Made by a program: the position numbers and the translations under genes. A DNA stretch of 25,197 nt, taken from the NCBI GenBank assembly GCA_964547015.1, contig CAZJKT010000015.1, positions 1-25,197 of the forward strand, written 5' to 3'. Shown here in pieces: positions 8,817-15,341 of this stretch; position 1 is the stretch's first letter, and every line of letters begins with the position of its first letter. The notes below the pieces were generated by a model. It saw only the letters and a list, made by a program, of their open reading frames with translations. It ran no database searches and had not been told where the DNA came from. Source of the stretch: JAFGCN01 sp964547015. GTDB taxonomy: Archaea; Aenigmatarchaeota; Aenigmatarchaeia; QMZS01.

Positions 8817-9698
8817 ATGGAGGCGGAAGTTATTGAAAATTACAAAAAGGCGGGAGATATCGCAAAAGAGGTAAGGGTTGAGGCAAAATCCCTTGTGAAA
8901 CCCGGCCTAAAGCTAAAGGAGCTGGCCGGGGCCCTTGAGAAAATGATAATTGAAAAGGGCGGAATTCCTGCATGGCCGGTCAATATCAGCATAAACGAGA
9001 TTGCTGCCCACTATTCCCCTTCAAAGGATGATGAATCCTTGTTCAAAGAAGGCGACCTTGTAAAAGTGGATATCGGGGTTGCGGTTGAAGGATATATTGC
9101 GGACACTTCAGTCTCCATTCCCCTCTCAGAGAAGGACCGCCCTTTGGTCGAGGCATCAGAAAAAGCTGTTGAAGAGGCCATAAAGCTTGTAAAGCCCGGG
9201 GCAGATGTCGCGGATATTGCGGCTAAAATTGAGGAAGTTATTCAGTCTTACGGTTTTGAGCCGATTGTAAACCTCACGGGACACGGAATCAGCCAATATG
9301 CAATCCATACCGACCCCAAAATCCCAAACCATAAGGGCGACTTTCATTATATTCTTGAGGAGGGCGAAGCAATAGCAATTGAGCCTTTTGCGACTTACGG
9401 GAGGAACTATATAACAGAGAGCGACAGCGACCGGGCCCTGACTTATTCTTTGGTTGAGGAGAAGCCCGTCCGCTCACCCGAAGCCCGAAAAATCATCCAA
9501 ACCGTAAGAGACAGAAAAGGAATGCCATTTAGCGACAGATGGCTTGGGATTGAAGGGATAAAGCTGAGGCTTGCAATGAAAGAACTCTCAGACAAAGGAT
9601 GCATCCATGCCTACCGAATCCTAAAAGGCGCTGACAAGATTTCCCAGGCCGAGCATACGGTTTTAGTCCTAAAAGAGCCGATTGTAACTACACTATAA
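8817..9698 (+). CDS. map: Methionine aminopeptidase, type 2
   Basis: Removes the initiator Met from nascent proteins. The 293-residue length and single-domain architecture match archaeal type-2 enzymes. The pita-bread metal ligands are all visible: D85 (KVDIGV), D96 (YIADTS), H156 (LTGHGI), E189 (AIAIEPF) and E279 (QAEHTVLV); H66 in IAAHYS matches the substrate-side His. The segment around residues 190-255 corresponds to the helical insertion that separates type 2 from type 1. The ATG at 8817 is preceded by AATTAAAAC about 25 bp upstream, consistent with a leaderless start. Nothing looks degenerate. Confidence 0.95.
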   Translation: MEAEVIENYKKAGDIAKEVRVEAKSLVKPGLKLKELAGALEKMIIEKGGIPAWPVNISINEIAAHYSPSKDDESLFKEGDLVKVDIGVAVEGYIADTSVSIPLSEKDRPLVEASEKAVEEAIKLVKPGADVADIAAKIEEVIQSYGFEPIVNLTGHGISQYAIHTDPKIPNHKGDFHYILEEGEAIAIEPFATYGRNYITESDSDRALTYSLVEEKPVRSPEARKIIQTVRDRKGMPFSDRWLGIEGIKLRLAMKELSDKGCIHAYRILKGADKISQAEHTVLVLKEPIVTTL

Positions 9699-9754
9699 CT
9701 TATTTTGGCAATTGGCGATTATAGAGAATTTTGGCGATTTTATGATGTTTAAGC

Positions 9755-10342
9755 CTAATTTTTGTTTTCCTCATCTGATTCCAGGTCTCCGTTTTCTTCA
9801 TCAGGCCCATCCTCATCAATTTCCTCATCTTCAGTCATCTGCTCAAGGGTTTCTGCCAATTTAGGGTCGTCCATATATCGCTCAAGATTGTTTTTCTCGG
9901 GCTCTTGGCCAAAGTAATCCGCAAAAAGGCGGGTTACTTTGAGTATTTTTGTCCGGCCCTCTTTTTTGGCGATTATCAGCCCTCGTTTCTCAAGTTCGGG
10001 GATATATTCATAAGCCCGGTTTCCGATAGTGTTGACAAGAATTGACTGCCGAAGAGGGCCCTTGAAGGCAATAATTGAGAGCGCTTTTATGAGTCCCGGA
10101 GACAAATCCTTATAAGGGGAAAGCTGTTTTACTTTAGGGATAATTTCGGGGCTTACAATAAGCTGGAAACTCTGGTTTGCCTCAATTAGCCTTATTCCCG
10201 AATCCTGCCCGTATTTCTCCCTGAGGGCCTCGATTTCAGTAATAATATCTCCGGAAGAGGCTCCTGTGATGTTTATCAGCTCACCCATGTCCATAGGCCC
10301 TGATGACAGAAAAAGCGCGGCTTCAATGGTTCTCTTGACCAT
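9755..10342 (-). CDS. scpB: Segregation and condensation protein B (ScpB)
   Basis: A 195-residue ScpB-family protein. In SMC-ScpAB complexes it binds the kleisin ScpA and helps chromosome compaction and segregation. Two winged-helix domains are visible: residues ~1-75 (RTIEAALFLSSGPMDMGEL to QLIVSPEI) and ~80-150 (LSPGLIKALSIIAFKGPLRQ, then GNRAYEYIPELEKRGLI), both close to the family pattern. The last ~40 residues form a very acidic tail rich in Asp and Glu. No scpA or smc lies in the window; the gene just upstream on the same strand (10365-10811, 22 bp away) is an unknown acidic protein that may be co-transcribed. Confidence 0.88.
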   Translation of the reverse strand: MVKRTIEAALFLSSGPMDMGELINITGASSGDIITEIEALREKYGQDSGIRLIEANQSFQLIVSPEIIPKVKQLSPYKDLSPGLIKALSIIAFKGPLRQSILVNTIGNRAYEYIPELEKRGLIIAKKEGRTKILKVTRLFADYFGQEPEKNNLERYMDDPKLAETLEQMTEDEEIDEDGPDEENGDLESDEENKN

Positions 10343-10364
10343 AATTTAGTAAATTAAATAATCT

Positions 10365-10811
10365 TTATCTCCCGTTCTTTGGGGTGGCAACAATCCCTCC
10401 AAGCCCTGCTGAGGCTATCTGGTGGATAATCCCCGAAACCATATTTGCAACATCCTGGACTTCCCCGGCGTTTACCTCAAGCTTGCTTGGCTCGATGACT
10501 TCAATTGAGCTTGGGCCGTAAGAGATTGATATGGCGATTAGGGTTTTGAGGTCTTTTACCATTATGCCGACCTCAGCTATTTGGGAGTAGGCCTTTTCAA
10601 CATCTTTCATTGGCTTTTCAACTTCTTCAACTTCGCCCATCTCAGCGCTGTAGACCAGTGCGGTTTTGACCTGCTTTAGCTTTTGGATGTGTTCCTCAAG
10701 AGATGCCTTTACCACATCTTCCCCCATTCCGAGAACTTCAAAACACATCTCAACCTCCATCCATTTTTGCTCTTTGCATTCAGCAAATTTTTCCTCAGTA
10801 TCCGCATCCAT
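10365..10811 (-). CDS. Conserved-looking hypothetical protein next to scpB
   Basis: I do not recognise this 148-residue protein. It is soluble and acidic, with a helical first half (EEHIQKLKQVKTALVYSAEM and EKPMKDVEKAYSQIAEVGIM) and a more beta-like middle (LIAISISYGPSSIEVIEP), then a glycine-rich end. A strong TATA box (CCTTATAAATCC, minus strand, 10828-10839) lies about 20 bp before its ATG, so it heads a likely two-gene unit with scpB. The position suggests a chromosome-related role, but that is inference only. Confidence 0.7.
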   Translation of the reverse strand: MDADTEEKFAECKEQKWMEVEMCFEVLGMGEDVVKASLEEHIQKLKQVKTALVYSAEMGEVEEVEKPMKDVEKAYSQIAEVGIMVKDLKTLIAISISYGPSSIEVIEPSKLEVNAGEVQDVANMVSGIIHQIASAGLGGIVATPKNGR

Positions 10812-10827
10812 AAGTCATTTAGCCAAA

Positions 10828-10839
10828 GGATTTATAAGG
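10828..10839 (-). promoter_or_regulatory. TATA box for the scpB two-gene unit
   Basis: CCTTATAAATCC on the minus strand, about 17-28 bp before the ATG at 10811; close to the archaeal TATA consensus. Confidence 0.55.
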
Positions 10840-10928
10840 CGAGTTTGGGCATATTTTTAGCGGCAGATTTTAATTTCTATTAGGAAAAGGCAAAAGCCAG
10901 GAATATTTATTTTTAGATAAATCTTTCT

Positions 10929-11267
10929 ATGGAAGCGATAATTGCAAAGGATCTGCACGCAAAACTAAAGGAGTATCGGAAGAGTTGCGTAATAATTGAT
11001 GTTCGAAACCCCGAGGAATATGAGGAGGAGCACATTGATGGGGCGGTGAATATTCCTTTGGATGATCTTCCTGACCATTTGGGCGAACTTGACAAAACTA
11101 AGGATTTGATTTTAGTCTGCCTCAGCGGATTGAGGTCAGGAAAAGCGGTTCCGTTTTTGGAGGAGAACGGGTTCAAGGCGAGAATTGTGAAGGGTGGAAT
11201 GATTGAGTGGCGGCGCGCTCTTGGTCCTGCCTACTTTGCACAGATGGCTGGCGAAGGGGAGGATTAG
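10929..11267 (+). CDS. Rhodanese-like sulfurtransferase domain protein
   Basis: A single-domain rhodanese of 112 residues, a persulfide carrier or sulfurtransferase in the cytosol. Visible motifs: IIDVRNPEEYEEEHIDGAVN (22-41) and the active-site loop CLSGLRS with the catalytic Cys at 64, fitting the CxxGxRS pattern, then KGGMIEWRRA near the C terminus. No signal peptide. It has its own promoter-like A/T-rich stretch (AATATTTATTTTTAG) about 20-30 bp upstream. It may supply sulfur for tRNA or Fe-S work (Taw1, SepRS and SufBC are in this window), but no direct link can be seen. Confidence 0.88.
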   Translation: MEAIIAKDLHAKLKEYRKSCVIIDVRNPEEYEEEHIDGAVNIPLDDLPDHLGELDKTKDLILVCLSGLRSGKAVPFLEENGFKARIVKGGMIEWRRALGPAYFAQMAGEGED

Positions 11268-11376
11268 AACGCAATACCTCTAATAAAATTTCCGAATTTT
11301 CGAGTCTGAAGAATTTCAAGAATGGCTTAATAAAGAAATGAAATGTGCCGAGTAATTTAAAATGCAGGGGGGGAGA

Positions 11377-11470
11377 TTCTCGCACATGCCAAATTTATAA
11401 TAATATTCCGCAAAGCGGAAATTTGGTTTTCTTTGGCGTTGAGGACTTCCTTTCCAAAAGAAAGTCTTCA
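11377..11470 (-). other. tRNA-Leu T-loop intron (94 nt)
   Basis: Exon TTCG (11476-11473) pairs with intron-end CGAG (11382-11379, one G-U pair), flanked by two identical AAT bulges and by the T stem GGGAG/CTCCC as the outer helix; cutting after the second base of each bulge restores TTCGAAT. Internal structure includes TTCCGC/GCGGAA (11406-11420), an enclosing 8-bp CCAAATTT/AAATTTGG helix (11389-11396 with 11419-11426, overlapping alternatives) and CTTTC/GAAAG (11450-11464). Confidence 0.8.
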
Positions 11471-11520
11471 TTCGAACTCCCGAATCGACTAACGAACAGG
11501 ATCCTTAGTCCTGCACCTTT

Positions 11521-11637
11521 TTCTGGGAAAGCTTAGAAAAGCTTTGGCATTCAGCCCGCCTTCGCTTTTGGCTCGGCAGGCTTAACAGCCTTTCTTTAGC
11601 ATTGCCGGACCTTTTATCTCAATAAAGGGTCGGCTCT
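11521..11637 (-). other. tRNA-Leu D-loop intron (117 nt)
   Basis: The boundaries follow from a bulge-helix-bulge: exon CTGG (11643-11640 region) pairs with intron-end CCAG (11526-11523), with bulges TCA and AAA, cut after the second base of each. The intron is highly folded: a stem at 11608-11631 (one C-A mismatch, loop TGAG), AGGCT/AGCCT at 11578-11591, and a perfect 7-bp stem AAAGCTT/AAGCTTT at 11528-11545. The outer exon helix is imperfect, so this is a relaxed rather than strict motif. Confidence 0.8.
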
Positions 11638-11710
11638 GACCAGGCTCGGCAACCCCTGCATAAAATATAGTTAGTTTTAATCAATTTAACAATTAACCCA
11701 AACCCAAATC

Positions 11711-13177
11711 CTAAAAATCAAGCGGCAAGTCCTGGGTGTAGGATAGGCCCTTTTTTATTGCAAGTTGAGCCTTCTGTATTTCCTCGCCCAAGTAGATTCC
11801 GTGAGACACCTGAGAGATTATATCCCGGGCAATAATCTCGTCCCTTAACTTTCTTGATGCCCCTTCTTCAAGCCCGTTTTGCCTCAATTCCTGAATCTGC
11901 AAGCCTTGCGGAGAGATGTGCCTTAGGACAATATCCCGGTCGTCAGCAGACAGCGAAATATAGCCCCGGGGGTCAGGAGAGCAGGCAGGAGTTCCTCCAT
12001 ATTTCCGGATAAGCTTTTGCGCATCTGCCCAGTTTGTGTCATAAATATGGGCGCAGTTTGAGTATATAGTCAGGTTGCCGAGGCTTTTTTTGAGGCAGTC
12101 TGCAATGTGCTTTTGGAGCATTCTCAGGCCAAAAGCGTTCAACAGCCACCCCCCGAAAATATCATGGCTTCGAAAATATGCTGTGAGCTGGAGTTTGTCA
12201 TTTGCAATTGTCGCCTGAAGGAAAGCCATGCAGGGCGGGCTTTTTGAAGACGGATCATTTACCCCAAAAACTGTTGCGCATGCGGTCCTGTCAGTCGGGC
12301 ACGCCTCAAGGCGGCTGATAATGGAATGGCTGATTTGGTTATGGCGGTTGCCCTCTTCATTTTTTTGGGGCAAGCCGTTTTGGGGAAAATTCCACAGCCG
12401 CTCTCCGTAAGTGTATTCAGCAGTTCCCCTTTCCCCGGACATTATTTTAGGGATATAGCTTTCAATATCATTTATAGTGATTTGGAAATAAGGAAATAGT
12501 TTGGGGTTAATTGGGTCTTCTTCGGTTACAACCGCGGCAACATTGAATATCTCTCTGCAATTGTTTCCATAGCGGCTTTTCCGGACGCTTCCAAATTTCA
12601 TCACTTTTTTCATAATCTCGAGCCAAACCTCCCCTGCGTATTTTCCTCTGGCTAAGTATACCGAGCCTTCTGAAGGCAAAGCCCCTTCAAACTCAACCTT
12701 ATTTTCGGGAAAGGTTTCGGGCTTTGCCCAGAGAGAGCCTTTAGCTGAGTAGGATTTTATGCCCGACATTATTTTTTCTGTATTATATTCCCCGGCTAAG
12801 TTCAGGAAAGTTACGCTTTTTCTAAAAAGCCCTAACCTGTCAGACGGGATTTCTTTGTTTATTTGGGCAAATTTGCTTCCTATTATGCAGTTTTCGCCAT
12901 CCACACCATTTTCAAGCAGGCTGATTAAGGCCTCTCCGCTTTTGGAGCGGTCCTCGCCGCAGATAACCAAATGCCGGATTTTCGGGTTTGCAAAAATGTT
13001 TCGCAAAAGGTAATTTATCCCTTCTTTTGAGTATAATTGGCCGCAAGCAGCAAAATTGTCCTGCCCGACCCCCTTTGCTATAGCCTCCTTTGGAGTCCAG
13101 AGAGTAATAAGCCCTATTTCAGACTTGGGGTTTCCAAGGATAAGCTGGTCTTTAAAGTAGATGGGCCAATCAGACAT
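11711..13177 (-). CDS. Archaeal thymidylate synthase with MtrA-like N-terminal and DUF4346-like C-terminal domains
   Basis: A 488-residue fusion. Residues ~20-135 resemble MtrA, the corrinoid subunit of tetrahydromethanopterin methyltransferase (FAACGQLYSKEGINYLLRNI, then ANPKIRHLVICGEDRSKSGE and LLENGVDGENCIIG). Residues ~180-400 are a ThyA-type thymidylate synthase: catalytic C316 in SPPCMAFLQ, FRSHDIFGGW matching the RSxD substrate motif, and CAHIYDTNW matching the conserved HIY. Residues ~403-486 (RGYISLSADDRDIVLRHI to HGIYLGEEIQKAQLA and YTQDLPL) resemble DUF4346. ThyA converts dUMP to dTMP using a methylene-C1 carrier; the MtrA-like part may bind a pterin carrier, which is inference. 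It lies 33 bp downstream of taw1 on the same strand, with its own TATA-like CCTTAAAATC. Confidence 0.85.
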   Translation of the reverse strand: MSDWPIYFKDQLILGNPKSEIGLITLWTPKEAIAKGVGQDNFAACGQLYSKEGINYLLRNIFANPKIRHLVICGEDRSKSGEALISLLENGVDGENCIIGSKFAQINKEIPSDRLGLFRKSVTFLNLAGEYNTEKIMSGIKSYSAKGSLWAKPETFPENKVEFEGALPSEGSVYLARGKYAGEVWLEIMKKVMKFGSVRKSRYGNNCREIFNVAAVVTEEDPINPKLFPYFQITINDIESYIPKIMSGERGTAEYTYGERLWNFPQNGLPQKNEEGNRHNQISHSIISRLEACPTDRTACATVFGVNDPSSKSPPCMAFLQATIANDKLQLTAYFRSHDIFGGWLLNAFGLRMLQKHIADCLKKSLGNLTIYSNCAHIYDTNWADAQKLIRKYGGTPACSPDPRGYISLSADDRDIVLRHISPQGLQIQELRQNGLEEGASRKLRDEIIARDIISQVSHGIYLGEEIQKAQLAIKKGLSYTQDLPLDF

Positions 13178-13210
13178 AATAATAAAATTGATTTTAAGGG
13201 CAAGCCTTGT

Positions 13211-14164
13211 TTAGGCAATAAAGTTATCCTTATTGGAATCTTTTCTTTTCAGCAAAACTATCCTTGAAGGCTTGTGCTCATCCTCATACCGGTAATTAAT
13301 CCCCTCAAGGAGTTTTTCGGCGATTTCCCTTATTTCATCAAAATAGAGCATCTTTCCATACTCGAGGCGCTTTCGGGCGTAACCGAGGCTCATGAAGGAC
13401 TTTACCTCAATAAAATCCGCGCCTGAGCGCTCAATAAGCTTTTGGTATTCGGGGATTAGCTCAGAGCGGTCATTAAGCCCGCGAATAAAGGTCATCCTAA
13501 GGACGGTTCTTCCCAAAAATTCCCTCATTGCGTCAAGCCCCCCTAAAAAATCCTCCCAGGAGGTTCCTTTTGCGGGCCTGCAGATTTCTTTATAAATTTC
13601 CTCATTTGGAGCATTGCAGGAAATATATATCTGGAAATTATTGTGGGGCCGTAGTTGCCCTAAGATATCCGGTCTTGTTCCGTTTGTAACCAAAAAGACG
13701 CTTCTTGCCCTTTTGCAGAGAAATTCAATCAGCCCGATAATTTTTGGGTAAAGGGTCGGCTCGCCTGAAAGGGAAATTGCAAAGTGGTCGGGCTCAAGCG
13801 ATTCAATAAACCTCTCCTCGGGAACAGCGCTATTTCCCCCAAAACCCATTAGCTGCTTTTTTCGCGCCTCAATCAGATTTTCAACAATTTCTTTCGGGTC
13901 ATCCACAACCCCTTTTAGGGAAGGGCACATTACTTCGTTTGGCCGCCAGCAGAATAGGCAGTTTTGGTTGCAGTGCGCTACCGCAGGCGAGAATTGCATG
14001 CAGCGGCTTGTGTGGGCATTGTAGAACTTTGCCTTGTAGCAATCCCCCTCGCCCCGAAGCGCCTTTCGATTCCACTCGCAAATCTCAACTCCGGAATGGT
14101 TGTAAATCCCATAGCGCTTTTTTTCAAGCTCTTTTTGCACCGACTCATTTAGCCCAATCCTCAT
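13211..14164 (-). CDS. taw1: 4-demethylwyosine synthase Taw1 (radical SAM, TYW1 type)
   Basis: Builds the tricyclic 4-demethylwyosine base at G37 of tRNA-Phe from N1-methylguanosine and pyruvate. At 317 residues it has the archaeal TYW1 length. The radical SAM Cys are C65, C69 and C72 in HCNQNCLFCW. Cys at 29, 42 and 55 have the exact 13-residue spacing of the second Fe-S cluster of the Methanocaldococcus enzyme, offset by three. ISLSGEPTLYP is the SAM-binding GE motif, and FLVTNGTRPD and FIEVKSFMSLG are typical. It therefore needs two Fe4S4 clusters, presumably supplied by the SufBC system at 18007. The upstream promoter region on the minus strand is weak. Confidence 0.93.
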   Translation of the reverse strand: MRIGLNESVQKELEKKRYGIYNHSGVEICEWNRKALRGEGDCYKAKFYNAHTSRCMQFSPAVAHCNQNCLFCWRPNEVMCPSLKGVVDDPKEIVENLIEARKKQLMGFGGNSAVPEERFIESLEPDHFAISLSGEPTLYPKIIGLIEFLCKRARSVFLVTNGTRPDILGQLRPHNNFQIYISCNAPNEEIYKEICRPAKGTSWEDFLGGLDAMREFLGRTVLRMTFIRGLNDRSELIPEYQKLIERSGADFIEVKSFMSLGYARKRLEYGKMLYFDEIREIAEKLLEGINYRYEDEHKPSRIVLLKRKDSNKDNFIA

Positions 14165-14235
14165 AATTGGTTTTTTGAAGTTTTTTAGTGTTTGTTTTGG
14201 GCTTAATATTAATGTTTCTGGACAGATTTTTTCCC

Positions 14236-14250
14236 TTTATATATATATAT
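14236..14250 (+). promoter_or_regulatory. TATA box of the orphan membrane module
   Basis: An unbroken TTTATATATATATAT run ending 9 bp before the ATG at 14260. It supports the internal ATG rather than the upstream in-frame ATG at 14188. Confidence 0.5.
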
Positions 14251-14259
14251 TCTCTTATT

Positions 14260-14925
14260 ATGGTCGGCAGAGATATTTTATCTAAAATTGCAGACTCTTA
14301 TTCCTCTCTTTCTGAATTAGACCCTGCTGAAAAAGAAGCTTCTTCCTTAGGGGAAGGCGCTTTTTCCCTGCCCATTGATAGCACAGGAAATTATAACAGT
14401 GGACTTAGTCATAAACTTGAGCAAATTCCGCCGGAAGCTTATCGGGCGGGTGCAAAAGTGGTTAGCGGTGCTGCCGATGTTGTTAAAAATGCGCGAGAAG
14501 AGAAAGGTTATTCTGGGAAGGCTTTGAATTACGCTGGAAAAGCGGTAGGTTATCCTCTTAGAGGTATTTCTGGAGCCGCAACGGTTGGAAGTACAGTTGC
14601 ATTACGAATGGGTGTGCCGATATCAGTAGGAATTGTTGCAGGCGTCTATACTATGGTCGAGTTGCTTGGTGTCCCTGGAGGAGCTGATATAGGGGCTTAT
14701 GCGGGGTATATGGCAGGTCTATTAGCTGGTGGAGCGCTTCTCATAAGGAGAAGTAATGATCCTGATAAGGAACTTCCTTATGGATTTAGGCTTGGGCTTA
14801 GGGCGGATGAAGCTATAACTAATGTTCCTAAAAACCTTCAGAAAAAATTAGCTATATGTGCTCGGGATATGAGGACCAAGGCTCAAGAGTTGGAAGTTGC
14901 ATATGAGAGGCTAGATGCACCATGA
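14260..14925 (+). CDS. Orphan membrane protein with glycine-rich helical hairpin
   Basis: I do not recognise this 221-residue protein. The start at 14260 follows a strong TATA run; the in-frame ATG at 14188 lies upstream of that box. Residues 1-100 are soluble and polar. Residues ~116-137 and ~141-162 form two hydrophobic, Gly/Ala-rich helices (RMGVPISVGIVAGVYTMVEL and GAYAGYMAGLLAGGALL) joined by a short GVPGGAD turn, so a membrane hairpin with both ends on the same side. The last 60 residues are charged and helical. The stop overlaps the next start as ATGA, so the two genes are surely co-translated. Codon choice (many Ala GCT, Ser TCT) differs from neighbouring core genes. Function unknown. 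Confidence 0.7.
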   Translation: MVGRDILSKIADSYSSLSELDPAEKEASSLGEGAFSLPIDSTGNYNSGLSHKLEQIPPEAYRAGAKVVSGAADVVKNAREEKGYSGKALNYAGKAVGYPLRGISGAATVGSTVALRMGVPISVGIVAGVYTMVELLGVPGGADIGAYAGYMAGLLAGGALLIRRSNDPDKELPYGFRLGLRADEAITNVPKNLQKKLAICARDMRTKAQELEVAYERLDAP

Positions 14926-15296
14926 AACCAACAGAAAGCATTACGGACAGTAAAAAAGAAAAAGAAGAGGCGGTATCTCAGGATTTGGCAGAAGAACAGG
15001 AAATAAACTTTGAAGAATATGTCCGTATTTCGGAGGAAAAATATGACCAAATTGTAACCCATCTTCTGAAAGCGATAGCTATAGCCGAAAAAAACAAGGA
15101 TTCAAAAAAGCTTAAGGCAGCAAAAGAGGTATCTGATACCTGGGTAGGGTATTTTGAATCTCTGGAGGAGCTTTTAGCTGATCTATTAGGTAAGGAAACT
15201 CCAAGTAATAATCCCTCAAATCAGTTTGTTTCTGAGCAGATAACCTTCTTTAAAAAGCTTTCAGGTGAAATTGAGAATAAATTGGCTGAATTTTGA
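14922..15296 (+). CDS. Orphan soluble helical protein, partner of the hairpin protein
   Basis: I do not recognise this 124-residue protein. It is strongly charged and predicted almost entirely helical: an acidic/basic N terminus (residues 1-28), a long helix with KYDQIVTHLLKAIAIAEKN, a second with VSDTWVGYFESLEELLADLL, a Ser/Asn-rich linker (NNPSNQ) and a final helix. The pattern suits a coiled-coil partner. Its ATG overlaps the stop of the upstream membrane-protein gene by 4 bp (ATGA), so the two probably act together. No signal peptide or membrane segment. Confidence 0.7.
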   Translation: MKPTESITDSKKEKEEAVSQDLAEEQEINFEEYVRISEEKYDQIVTHLLKAIAIAEKNKDSKKLKAAKEVSDTWVGYFESLEELLADLLGKETPSNNPSNQFVSEQITFFKKLSGEIENKLAEF

Positions 15297-15317
15297 ATAT
15301 CTCGGATTCGCTAAGCT

Positions 15318-15326
15318 CTATATATT
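15318..15326 (+). promoter_or_regulatory. TATA box of sepS
   Basis: CTATATATT about 16-24 bp before the ATG at 15342, followed by an A/T-rich stretch ending TTAATTATG; fits a leaderless start. Confidence 0.5.
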
Positions 15327-15341
15327 CTTCGCCCTTTAATT

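Larger units (their letters stand above)
11363..11659 (-). tRNA. tRNA-Leu (anticodon AAG) interrupted by two introns
   Basis: Read on the minus strand. The acceptor GCAGGGG (11659-11653) pairs with CCCCTGC (11370-11364), with discriminator A at 11363 and no encoded CCA. UU8-9 is followed by the three-pair D stem GCC/GGT. The anticodon arm is CAGGA-CTAAGGA-TCCTG (11513-11497), so positions 34-36 read AAG. A class-II variable arm follows, and the T stem is GGGAG/CTCCC with loop TTCGAAT. Two inserts break the gene: 117 nt in the D-loop (11521-11637, between positions 20a and 20b) and 94 nt in the T-loop (11377-11470, between 59 and 60). Removing both leaves 86 nt that fit the archaeal Leu consensus. 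Cleavage sites are set by four-pair helices flanked by 3-nt bulges. This gene explains most of the 443-bp stretch between 11267 and 11711; nothing else is seen in 11268-11362. Confidence 0.9.

Noticed and set aside
11345..11536. 63-codon open frame on the plus strand
   Set aside because: It overlaps the tRNA-Leu gene and its T-loop intron on the other strand and resembles no protein.
11521..11637. Box C/D guide RNA inside the D-loop intron
   Set aside because: A CTGA is present near 11555 but no matching C box (RTGATGA) was found.
14188..14259. Earlier ATG for the orphan hairpin protein, giving a hydrophobic leader
   Set aside because: The TATA run at 14236-14250 lies inside that extension, so transcription should start after it; a signal-peptide-like leader remains a minor possibility.
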